Shown here one piece after another: positions 28,401-33,643 of a DNA stretch of 34,027 nucleotides. The DNA is from a virus: positions 1 through 34,027 of IMG/VR virus record IMGVR_UViG_3300030329_004568. The stretch is one strand, 5' to 3'. Position numbers and translations under genes: made by a program. Under the pieces are notes generated by a model. The model did no database searches, had not been told where the DNA came from, and worked only from the letters and a program-made list of their open reading frames with translations. Position 1 is the stretch's first letter. Every line of letters begins with the position of its first letter.

Positions 28401-29470
28401 ATCTTATGTTTATGACTGAAGCTACACAACAATCATCTAGACCTGATTTAATATCTATGCAGCAAGCCTCTGCTCTTGGTAGACCTATATTAGCTTTTGC
28501 TAATACACCAATGCAAATGCTTAGAAGACATAAAAGACGTATTCAAGATATTGCTAATCAAAGAGGTAATACAGCAGAAAATGTATTAAGCGCGTTATAT
28601 TATGGATTTGCACAAACAATGGTATTTAGCTTTTTACAAAACGCTATGTTCGCTGTTGATGATGAAAGCGAAGATCCAAAAGATATAAAACACGCTGAAA
28701 AACAAAAAACTAGATATGTTAATACTATAATGGATTCCTATTTGAGAGGTTGGGGTACTGGTGGAGCAACTATATCTGCTCTAAAAAATGGTGTTGTAAG
28801 TTTTGTTAAAGAATCCGAAAAAGATTATAAAGCTGATTATGGTAACACTATTATAGAGTTACTCAATGTTTCTCCTCCTATTGGTTCTAAAGCTAGAAAG
28901 CTATATAGTTCTTTTAAAACATATAAATACAATAAAGAAGTTATAGGTGAAATGGGAATGGATATAGATAATCCAGCTGTATTGGCAGTTGCTAATGTTA
29001 TATCTGCTGTTACAAACGTACCTACTGATCGAGCAGTTATGAAAGTAAATAATATTAGAGATGCTGCATATGGTGATTTTGAAACTTGGCAAAGATTAGC
29101 TATGCTTATGGGTTGGAACAAATGGGTTCTAGGAGTAGAAGGAGGACCTGGATTGGAGAAAGTTGAAAAAACTAAAAGTGATATTAAGTTAAAAAAGAAA
29201 ATGGAGAAATATGGAGTTGAAACAGAGCAAGAGGTATTAAATATTGAAAAAGGAAAAGAAGTTCGTAAATTAAATAAAAAACAACAACAAAGAGTTTTAA
29301 CAGCTATTGGATTAGAAAGTTGGGAAGTTTTAGAGCTACGTAAAGAGCAAGATAGAATAGATGCAGTAATAAAATATTGGAATAATAATCCTGAAAAAAT
29401 TGATTCAATATTAACGCTTCCAACAGATTCACTACCAGAATTTATTCAAAGAACATCGATTACTTATTAA
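19403..29470 (+). CDS. Giant polyvalent internal virion protein with zinc-protease motif and HAD phosphatase domain
   Basis: A 3355-residue protein occupying 30% of the window. Residues 1-37 form an N-terminal box (HSNGQTYTESQLLEWAQSEG, then MTLDEYFAQYG) that recurs at the start of giant marine phage proteins. Three Gly-rich hydrophobic stretches lie near 804-830, 908-947 and 1036-1046 and could insert in membranes. HEMGH at 1230-1234, with downstream acids E1305/E1307 in SEWELFSHIAERL, fits a gluzincin-type zinc protease. Residues 2412-2560 hold a full HAD set: DFDDT (2415-2419), T2494 in YILTARP, K2531, and DD (2550-2551) in YFADDALANV. The C-terminal part (about 2860-3130, with SAALQTISSLNYVNG and ASALGRPILAFANTPMQML) resembles the LPD38-type domain of large polyvalent phage proteins. 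The likely role is ejection with the DNA and action in the host envelope or cytoplasm. No RNA polymerase motif is seen. Confidence 0.72.
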   Translation: MKKYKHSNGQTYTESQLLEWAQSEGMTLDEYFAQYGHHFKDVALGSDEHADIDGFLDAASSVFRAEENVVPYLNEYYKDKKFNGKSVRFSQAQPGRDTFEVFIGEWVVGENGEMEWVGEEFVTDKGSGTQFNLDWRRHDNRDVFNNMTKYIDEATQSTNESEDWQEIESELTRIFEPKLVTQTAASRGASGDDFYYTQEETATQELTTLLSEKGFEVKESGKLGNEIIITTPGNVEGKFDLDKLTRLHDYYLDKGINKNPYQKIFDFIKRNPTKDPEILEQEKEFINFLSNPAIISERGGILPPSESNQPWGSIGEQDIYGGGIFSPENMKIITGDEFLRGIATSDEFVKKLRDEFGYSFWWDDSENNENRMRFPKLSKERMEELVTETFNNLVYIERSKYLNGLATDQISDIENAIESEGYYEFMGEKVTTFAEFFEVYRNDFISTFADENERLLAEANMKLMYDSTLTEEEKAGYILQRDEAIAAMDNYIPLINYETGMRINVPENQLEIYESQGYTSNKTNIDLALAEIESNILSYKENNSDKSEFEIIEDAVEENTLQIIRMQDYLDTEYTFWQRKYIGGSQPSLQSYKETAQVEEGPYKKWGTEKVTLTLREAIRLSKHSDHELYPAEDIPLFQKPNGDVININPDLGHPDFEVDNLTGNDITGSMKGPKYIYKGRDEGSVVKELNKKHWTQFAEVVQTDLNYLLDKQEAYKTLFYLNEDITSIGDKQEGYFGGSSTLWGNFGVQTVSGIIGGENYKRMFGMSEMDKIDNAANELTNLGFKLTPDQKNYQYRGLGQTVMEGFGGSIGILLEFALANKATAALKATKLLGKGKTLKTVLDTYKGNRYKNSYRVLSQPQIEKLAAFKNMTVPEYAAQWGMKSIGPNRIQYGAAMFTESLIEGTKFWAIGGEGVFGGVGGSREFFTGFGFGLAGQIFAPIFGTITESTFTASKILKAANVPKTTKWLANQSSKLNKIYELGFKNPTNFVIGSEIGELANAISQEAFLNLPGWSHYMEEHWGEYSEPSKRLMSNFIIGIGFGFTHKATYGKRIGGKFQWFPDFRTIESMKNAKKEAWNKMYNWDTRYEVKDKKGNIVKLTKEQMSKKALDRGWRIVKGPGWKINNKLSKEEFQKHEDTFSVFDSMYKRAKGLLELKDPIRGREKLDKAYRKQLKYYEEAGWKVHIEWGTNKTMKSKAYEESIVNKDGKPTKHIRIKYNVDQVSLGLAPHEMGHSGMKVLFGENARLKADFLNKLWRVAKEIEIDQIHTEGPKKGEYMSLAAALKLKNGKWDLTASPWENARISEWELFSHIAERLADPANLVKLKASNAFGKFKNLLNETIGNELGQKYDLKLESDVVRFFGDYIESINKGANSLKVLKHLKDVIIDPKDLGKEELAMWEAEGFSFTRQGTAKATTLESSELIQKNKKLLSEHYKDGKWTNKSKKVEFEKNIEKIKKQKSLIEKVVKKESGELGYKEGRSNSEIKNENSRIVETVIELLRQSKVNRIKDLPRGEIKDAIITNLLNNNIGVINKLAGKAEQTALKDKNVPKDQIPSNKSFVQEYTLEALKLINNYNPKLNPEFGAYLQNKKTGLPVKYGAVLKSLLKGQTKHKADVGKADVETKAEYQKDFEIGKGDRVKAEDGIVLINEFFRSKEIETKLLEEGLAKDPNFKIKTEQTIDIKKRDMVVKEIESVIEKLSPKELVNIDFVNIREFHKKFGGEKPHEIYTAISKRISDIITGKGYSNKVNFLGEKWSGFYKSEPPNNVVRMSGVKTQKGVKGGEGRSIELRNRILNMDYKRSGKRTTDDATGASIEVWNKVKNMTQKEWLAKRHIEMVDVPVPRPEGGFNIEVQYKLKKNISASKKLDIDVTLQEGYRSLVDQVLVRWMEKNYSKNPKLMTMMSEGQIIAKYTAGRSPRLASDRLGNQTFKNQDFFYKEINSERFGRILHYYRSKFDSEKGVIEAIKEHFTFLSGKHTISKDDLAQIGKDFAKEFKFAPKITQEMITQKAIKSIEFTTNLDVIDGKANVEKYVNEKAWKSVDRIIDLQLASRKITKEIIKKHGPEAYEAMLSAGESGGGGFGYARSIGDLVVGKYHKNRYSIWESIEMTRDMVKDIVAELKAEGFKLKKYKGPKKPESDLQGIKGSETTKGVFVEIGGLSTKWNQKAINKSNKIAEYNKTILKDASKIIRELYKKGEINNIQARMWVEMHFANMTGLGKKSASLALVPNMTPAQMRATWGGKAKDYVLEHTTPAQYVKARMYDYIINGGKNKKNAFDLTIRDYHTTFIPKGLDIMVNKVFKTNLPSAHLPGMDPISARYYEAFYSSDFNFGLKNVMFGKNNLQKTYDHHPNLNFKQKQEKIQEIGLQYQQIFQKLGLSKGTSKRLNSENLDNLRSIHDALSKGKVSKKKRGMSTWDFDDTLAKTKSKIKFTRPDGTKGKLNAEQYAKDYVKLAEQGYKFDFSEFNLVVEPTIGPFFKKFKERVKKFGPEHNYILTARPPESAKAIYEFLKSQGVNIPLENIKGLGNSTGEAKALWMLKKFSEGYNDMYFADDALANVKAVRDVLSQLDVKSKVQQARRLNSDNMSSDFNKILEETKGVGAEKTYSEIQAKMKGKRTINWRTPGAEDFSGLVTYAFAGKGKKGEAHKKFFDENLQKPFNRAYEEIHAMKQTISGDYKALRKEFKEVRKDLNVKLKDFEGKWGEGSTGEFTVDNALRVYLWNKAGYEVPGISKKDARTLSDFVTKDANLVAFAENLRAITKLKEGYIKPSKHWLGENITMDMNNVVEKVYRKEFLTEFVQNREKIFGKWDNGRIIGSNMNKIEALYGSRHREALENILWRMEKGTNRTVGKDSNVNRWMNWMNNATGTIMFFNQKSAALQTISSLNYVNGTFNNPLRAAQAFANQPQYWKDFAKIWNSDMMLQRRAGLKINVEASEMIERIGDGKNAAERALAYLLEKGFIPTKYADSFAIASGGASFYRNSIRKYKKQGLSIKEAEARAWEDLMFMTEATQQSSRPDLISMQQASALGRPILAFANTPMQMLRRHKRRIQDIANQRGNTAENVLSALYYGFAQTMVFSFLQNAMFAVDDESEDPKDIKHAEKQKTRYVNTIMDSYLRGWGTGGATISALKNGVVSFVKESEKDYKADYGNTIIELLNVSPPIGSKARKLYSSFKTYKYNKEVIGEMGMDIDNPAVLAVANVISAVTNVPTDRAVMKVNNIRDAAYGDFETWQRLAMLMGWNKWVLGVEGGPGLEKVEKTKSDIKLKKKMEKYGVETEQEVLNIEKGKEVRKLNKKQQQRVLTAIGLESWEVLELRKEQDRIDAVIKYWNNNPEKIDSILTLPTDSLPEFIQRTSITY

Positions 29471-29536
29471 AATATTCTCGTAATGAGACAAGTAAACAAA
29501 TTTAAAAACAAGTGATTATATAACAAACTAGTAATA

Positions 29537-29815
29537 ATGGCAAAAGAATTAAACGAAGAAACAGGATTTAAGGTAAGTATAAAAACTTTAGTAGGTATTG
29601 GTTTTGGAATGGCTACAATTATAAGTATGTGGTTTATGCTTCAAGCTGATATTGCTGAGGCTAAAGAGTTGCCAGAGCCAGCTGAACCAGAAGTTTCTAG
29701 AATGGAGTTTGATATGAAAGATCAAATGATTAGACAAACTATAATAACAACTCAAGAAGATGTAAAAGAAATAAAAAAATCAATTGAGAAAATAGAAGAT
29801 AAGCTTTATGAATAA
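29537..29815 (+). CDS. Small single-span membrane protein with coiled coil (spanin- or holin-like candidate)
   Basis: A 92-residue protein with a short cytoplasmic leader, one hydrophobic span at about residues 17-35 (LVGIGFGMATIISMWFML), a Pro/Glu-rich linker (AKELPEPAEPEVS) and a C-terminal charged helix (residues 55-92, TTQEDVKEIKKSIEKIEDKL). N-in topology with an outward coiled coil is the layout of an inner-membrane spanin, and single-span holins also exist. No lysis enzyme is visible in the window, so lysis is only one option; another is anchoring of the exported proteins encoded next. The next gene begins inside its last codons (overlap 29808-29815), so the two are translationally coupled. 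It is the first gene of the operon running to 34011. Confidence 0.5.
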   Translation: MAKELNEETGFKVSIKTLVGIGFGMATIISMWFMLQADIAEAKELPEPAEPEVSRMEFDMKDQMIRQTIITTQEDVKEIKKSIEKIEDKLYE

Positions 29816-30179
29816 AATAGATGCTACTTGGAAGGTGTTTAGTGTGTATATGTTAATAATTATATTTATGATACTCGCTACAACAGTTAAAGGACAAAAC
29901 ATTTGTAAAAGCGATGTTTGTGTTGTTGAATTTAATGCAGGGTGGAATGAAAACAATAGCGTTGATTGGTTAAACAAACTAACCGATTGCGGTGTTAAAA
30001 AAATAAGTATTGATGAAGGAGATTGGCAAAAGAAATACAATATAGTTGTTGTTCCAACAATTATAGTTTTTAATGGTGAAGAAGTTGAAAGATTTCAAGC
30101 AGATTTAAGTTTTGCAATGCAAGCTAAACTAGAAGATGTACAAGAAATTGTTGATGAAATATTAATGGAAGATTTTTAA
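29808..30179 (+). CDS. Exported thioredoxin-fold protein lacking the catalytic cysteines
   Basis: A 123-residue protein. Residues 8-29 are hydrophobic (signal peptide or anchor, possible cleavage after VKG at 29), so the rest would lie in the periplasm. The mature part follows the thioredoxin plan: VCVVEFNAGW (residues 37-46) aligns with the active-site strand and its Trp, and VVPTIIVFNGEEVERFQADL (81-100) carries the cis-proline (P83). The two catalytic cysteines of the CGPC motif are replaced by Asn (N47 and N50 in WNENN), so it cannot exchange disulfides by the usual route. The remaining Cys (33, 38 and 61) lie elsewhere. A binding or chaperone role is more likely than redox catalysis. Host thioredoxin is a polymerase partner in T7, but here the signal peptide argues against that. 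It is followed after one base by the secreted repeat protein. Confidence 0.7.
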   Translation: MNKIDATWKVFSVYMLIIIFMILATTVKGQNICKSDVCVVEFNAGWNENNSVDWLNKLTDCGVKKISIDEGDWQKKYNIVVVPTIIVFNGEEVERFQADLSFAMQAKLEDVQEIVDEILMEDF

Positions 30180-30180
30180 A

Positions 30181-32400
30181 ATGAAAAAACTATTACTCTT
30201 ATTACTATTACCTGTTATAACTTTTGCGCAAAAAGAAGTTGTTATACACATTAAAACAGATAGTTATCCTAGTGAAACTAAATGGGTTTTACATAAAGAC
30301 TCATATCCAAATGGTGATACTATAGGTCATGTTCCTTATGGCTATTATACTCAAGGAAACACTATGCATAGAGATACTATTTATATGGCAGATAGTATTA
30401 CTAATATTGCTTTTGTTATATATGATAGCTATGGAGACGGTATAGTTAATGGAGAGTATTATGTAACTATATGTGGTGATACAGTAGTTAATTACCCTGT
30501 GTCTACGTTTTCAAACGGTTTAATACATAATAGAACTGTTCCACAATGCTTACCGAATCCGCCTCCTAGTTGTATACCAACTATGGTAAACATTAATTTA
30601 GATCAATACCAAAGTGAAACAACATGGGATATAAAAGATACTAATGGTGCTATTTTAGCCGCAGGAGGACCATATACAACTGCTCCTGATTATCAACCAC
30701 AATTTGAATCAGTGTGTTTACCCACAGGTAATCTAACTTTTACAATATATGATTCTTATGGAGATGGACTAGCTGGTAGCTTGTGGGGAGGACAAGATGG
30801 ATCTTACTATCTGATACAATGCGGAGATACCTTAGTGCACGGTACAGTTGCTAACTTTGGGACAGATTCCACACACTCATTTATATCAGATACCTGCGTG
30901 CCTCCACCACCAGTACCAGGATGTATGGATGAGAATTATTTAGAGTATAATCCATTAGCTACAATTAGTGACAGTAGCTGTTTAACTTTAAAGGTAATTG
31001 GATGTACTGATAGCACAATGTTTAATTATGATTCATTAGCAAACTTTATGGATTATATCGACAGTTGTGATTATACTCTTATATTACATGATCTTGTAGG
31101 TAATGGTTGGGTTGGTAGTAAATTAGAAATATATCAAGGAGATGATACTAGTGTTTTTTATATGAACACGCCTAGTTTGAACCAACAATTTACAATACAA
31201 CTAAACGCGCCTAAAGAAGTTAAAGTTAAGTTCTTTGTTACATCACAAGCTCAACACACGGCTTTAGAATGTGGGTTTACATTACGTAATCCAATGGGAG
31301 ATACAGTATTAAGTGTTGTCCCTCCGTTTATTGTTCCATTTCAAATATATACAGGTATTACATATTGCGGTAACGAATGTGTTGAAGTGGTTAACGGGTG
31401 TATGGATTCATTGGCTTTTAATTATGATTCTTTAGCTAATACAGCAGAGCAGTGTTATTATGTTCCAGGATGTACATCTCCTGCATATCTAGAGTATCAT
31501 ATCGATACATCTAACGCAGTTTATTCAGATTTTAATATACAGGATAGTTGTCAAACTTTAGCTGTATTTGGGTGTACAGATTCAACAGCGTTTAATTATG
31601 AGTCTGAGGCTAATGTAGATAACGGTGGATGTGTTCCTATTATATATGGATGCATGGAAAGTTTAGCATTTAATTATAATCCGTTAGCTAATACTCCCGA
31701 CACGTGTATAGCACATATATACGGATGTACTGATCCTACTATGTTTAACTATGATTCATTAGCAAATACCGATGATGGTAGTTGTATAGAATTCGTGTAT
31801 GGATGTACTGATTCAACTATGTTTAATTTTAATCCTTTAGCAAATGCTTCTAGTAATCTCGTTCCTTGTATCCCTTATACTTATGGTTGTACTGACCCAA
31901 GTATGTCCAATTACAACCCAGAGGCTAATACGGAAGATTTCAGTTGTATACCATATATTTATGGGTGTATGGATTCTACTGCTCTTAATTATGATTCAAC
32001 TGCTAACACGGATAACGGTTCTTGTATCCAAGTTATACAGGGCTGTATGGATCAAAGCGCTTGGAATTACGATATCTTGGCGAACGTCCACGATAGTAGC
32101 TCTTGTCTTTATGATGCTGGTTGTATTACTGGTCCTGGCGTTCCTTATTGGTTAAACGACCCTTGTTATGAATGGGTAATATTAGTTGATGATTATTGCT
32201 GCGAGAACGAATGGGATACTATATGTCAAGCTACATATAATTATTGTGAAGGCACTTGGATAGGACCTTTACCAAAAAGATTTAATAAGGAATTAATAAT
32301 GGTTACAGACATATTAGGTAGACCAGCAAAACCAAATAGTCGACAAGTATTATTATTTATTTACGATGATGGAACAGTGGAGAAAAAATATATAAAATGA
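30181..32400 (+). CDS. Secreted Cys-rich repeat protein with a probable T9SS sorting tail
   Basis: A 739-residue protein that looks like a host-type Bacteroidota secreted protein. Residues 1-16 (MKKLLLLLLLPVITFA) are a signal peptide with a likely cut before Gln17. Two related β domains follow (about 22-125 and 136-240), each with IYDSYGDG (residues 80-87 and 189-196) and Cys pairs. A third divergent copy is at 298-400 (ILHDLVGNGW). Eleven short repeats start at 247, 274, 406, 430, 464, 490, 515, 541, 569, 595 and 621, with consensus GC-[TM]-D-x-x-x-x-NY-[DN]-x-x-AN-x-D-x-x-x-C. The motif CCENEWDTIC (673-682) follows. The end (residues 702-739, with VTDILGRPA and FIYDDGTVEKKYIK) matches the second half of a type A T9SS sorting domain. 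It would be exported across the inner membrane and passed to the host T9SS. Adhesion or cell-surface modification is inferred. Confidence 0.75.
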   Translation: MKKLLLLLLLPVITFAQKEVVIHIKTDSYPSETKWVLHKDSYPNGDTIGHVPYGYYTQGNTMHRDTIYMADSITNIAFVIYDSYGDGIVNGEYYVTICGDTVVNYPVSTFSNGLIHNRTVPQCLPNPPPSCIPTMVNINLDQYQSETTWDIKDTNGAILAAGGPYTTAPDYQPQFESVCLPTGNLTFTIYDSYGDGLAGSLWGGQDGSYYLIQCGDTLVHGTVANFGTDSTHSFISDTCVPPPPVPGCMDENYLEYNPLATISDSSCLTLKVIGCTDSTMFNYDSLANFMDYIDSCDYTLILHDLVGNGWVGSKLEIYQGDDTSVFYMNTPSLNQQFTIQLNAPKEVKVKFFVTSQAQHTALECGFTLRNPMGDTVLSVVPPFIVPFQIYTGITYCGNECVEVVNGCMDSLAFNYDSLANTAEQCYYVPGCTSPAYLEYHIDTSNAVYSDFNIQDSCQTLAVFGCTDSTAFNYESEANVDNGGCVPIIYGCMESLAFNYNPLANTPDTCIAHIYGCTDPTMFNYDSLANTDDGSCIEFVYGCTDSTMFNFNPLANASSNLVPCIPYTYGCTDPSMSNYNPEANTEDFSCIPYIYGCMDSTALNYDSTANTDNGSCIQVIQGCMDQSAWNYDILANVHDSSSCLYDAGCITGPGVPYWLNDPCYEWVILVDDYCCENEWDTICQATYNYCEGTWIGPLPKRFNKELIMVTDILGRPAKPNSRQVLLFIYDDGTVEKKYIK
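30919..32106 (+). repeat. Array of 11 diverged Cys-bounded repeats within the secreted protein
   Basis: Eleven coding repeats of roughly 21-30 residues, some separated by spacer or by the third β domain (residues 298-400). Core features are an opening GCTD or GCMD, a central NY with a following SLAN, PLAN or STAN, an acidic D-N-G or D-D-G step, and a closing Cys. From residue 464 onward the units run in near-perfect tandem at 25-28 residue spacing. DNA identity is only moderate, so this is an old protein-level expansion rather than a recent DNA duplication. Confidence 0.85.
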
Positions 32401-32603
32401 AGAAATTAATATTTATATTATTAATAGGTTTAACTTCTTGTGTTGTACCACAACATATTGAGTCTGAAAAGTGTTGTGATAAGCATACTTATTATGAACC
32501 TTATTATACACCCACACGTGTGATTGTAATAAATAAAAATAAACCGGTATATAAAAAAAGACATATAAAAGTCAAAGTAAATAAACATAGAAAAAGAAAA
32601 TGA
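32397..32603 (+). CDS. Small basic lipoprotein
   Basis: A 68-residue lipoprotein. Residues 1-14 are a Bacteroidota-style signal (MKKLIFILLIGL) followed by the lipobox L-T-S-C at 12-15, with Cys15 as the lipidated residue. The mature part is 54 residues, contains a second Cys pair (SEKCCDKH), a Tyr/Pro-rich stretch (TYYEPYYTPTR) and a strongly basic end (KKRHIKVKVNKHRKRK). The lipobox supports membrane anchoring; outer-membrane placement is inferred. The size and lipobox fit an outer-membrane spanin or a superinfection-exclusion lipoprotein, but no family motif decides it. The start overlaps the previous stop in an ATGA junction, and its own stop overlaps the next start in the same way. Confidence 0.65.
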   Translation: MKKLIFILLIGLTSCVVPQHIESEKCCDKHTYYEPYYTPTRVIVINKNKPVYKKRHIKVKVNKHRKRK

Positions 32604-33643
32604 AGAAAATATTAATATTACTTTTATTACCATTATTTAGTTTTTCTCAAGATAAAGATTTTGATTTAAAAAAGATATTTAAGTTTTCTACATTTTATGG
32701 TGCTGTAAATGGAGGAACATCTATATCTGATGTAGAAACATTTTCAATTACTAATGGGTTAGAAACATCAACAATACAAACTCCTTATGACTATAATGTA
32801 ACTTTAGGTATTAGAAAAATCGCTAGATTTGGATATGAAAATAAAGCTAATACTTTTTATGATGGAACTGAAACTAGCTATGGAGATGCTGCAACTGTAG
32901 GTAAAGTATCTGGTTTTGAGTTTTTGTTTGAAACAAATTATAAAAGACAAGAAGGGGTTGATTATATAGATCAAAATCATTTTCTTAGATATGTTGCTGA
33001 TAACTACGTGTTAAAAGGTGAATATGTTCAAGATGGTTTTGCAGATGTAAATTATTTTGAAACATCAGCTAGATATAGAAAGAAAATAAACGATAAACTA
33101 TCTTTTAATATCGGTATTGCACAAAGAATTGCTGAGCCTTATGGTTATGATCCATTGAATGATTGGAGACTAGATAATGGAAATATTCATTATACATATT
33201 TAGCTTTACAAGAAGGTTATAATGTTGATGTGTATAACTCTATATATACTGATCCAGATGATGTTGTAGTTGCTACTTCTCCTGAAGTTTGGGAAAGTGT
33301 TGTTATACCAGAAGTTTTGTTTGGTTACACAGAAAGAAAAAGAAATGAATTAGATAGACAGTTTAATTATTCTTGTGTAGTGGGTTTTGATTATTATTAC
33401 TATGATAAAAATTATTGGTTACATAGTTGGGGCAACTTAATGCCCTATCATTATGATAATGGAGATGAGTTTTCATATCATAATTATAATAATAATGAAC
33501 AATGGTATGATTATTCCGGTGGGATTATATTTGGTAGAAAAATAGATAAACAATTAGGCGTGTTTGCAGAAGGAAAATATAATAAATATTGGAACCGTGA
33601 ATGGTATGATTTCAAATTTGGTGTTAACTATATAATAAGATAA
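32600..33643 (+). CDS. Exported outer-membrane β-barrel-like protein
   Basis: A 347-residue protein with a signal peptide (MKKILILLLLPLFSFSQDKD, likely cut before Gln17). The rest is rich in Tyr, Asn and Asp with alternating hydrophobic and polar residues typical of β strands, for example FEFLFETNYKRQ, FETSARYRKKINDKLSFNIG and GGIIFGRKIDKQLGVFAEG. The final strand (WYDFKFGVNYIIR) resembles an outer-membrane barrel terminus but ends in Arg, not an aromatic. I recognise the pattern FSTFYGAVNGGTSISDV as recurrent in marine phage proteins of unknown function. A barrel made by the phage could change surface receptors or block superinfection. Start ATGA overlap with the lipoprotein and TAATG overlap with the nuclease gene show translational coupling. 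Confidence 0.6.
   Translation: MKKILILLLLPLFSFSQDKDFDLKKIFKFSTFYGAVNGGTSISDVETFSITNGLETSTIQTPYDYNVTLGIRKIARFGYENKANTFYDGTETSYGDAATVGKVSGFEFLFETNYKRQEGVDYIDQNHFLRYVADNYVLKGEYVQDGFADVNYFETSARYRKKINDKLSFNIGIAQRIAEPYGYDPLNDWRLDNGNIHYTYLALQEGYNVDVYNSIYTDPDDVVVATSPEVWESVVIPEVLFGYTERKRNELDRQFNYSCVVGFDYYYYDKNYWLHSWGNLMPYHYDNGDEFSYHNYNNNEQWYDYSGGIIFGRKIDKQLGVFAEGKYNKYWNREWYDFKFGVNYIIR

Noticed and set aside
944-29121. Many minus-strand open frames of 60-100 codons
   Set aside because: All lie inside well-supported + strand genes, have Ile/Leu/Phe/Ser-rich composition typical of antisense AT-rich DNA, and show no motifs.
29483-29515. Ten-codon frame in the gap before the membrane protein gene
   Set aside because: Too short and without any supporting motif or start context beyond chance.
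29808-30179. Active thioredoxin serving as a DNA polymerase processivity factor
   Set aside because: The catalytic cysteines are missing and a signal or anchor sequence sends it out of the cytoplasm.
30919-32106. Direct repeats as a CRISPR array
   Set aside because: The repeats are coding, diverged at DNA level and vary in length; they are protein repeats with conserved cysteines.
31844-32155. 103-residue frame overlapping the repeat region of the secreted protein
   Set aside because: Hydrophobic low-complexity shadow produced by the repeats; lies fully inside a clear gene on the same strand.
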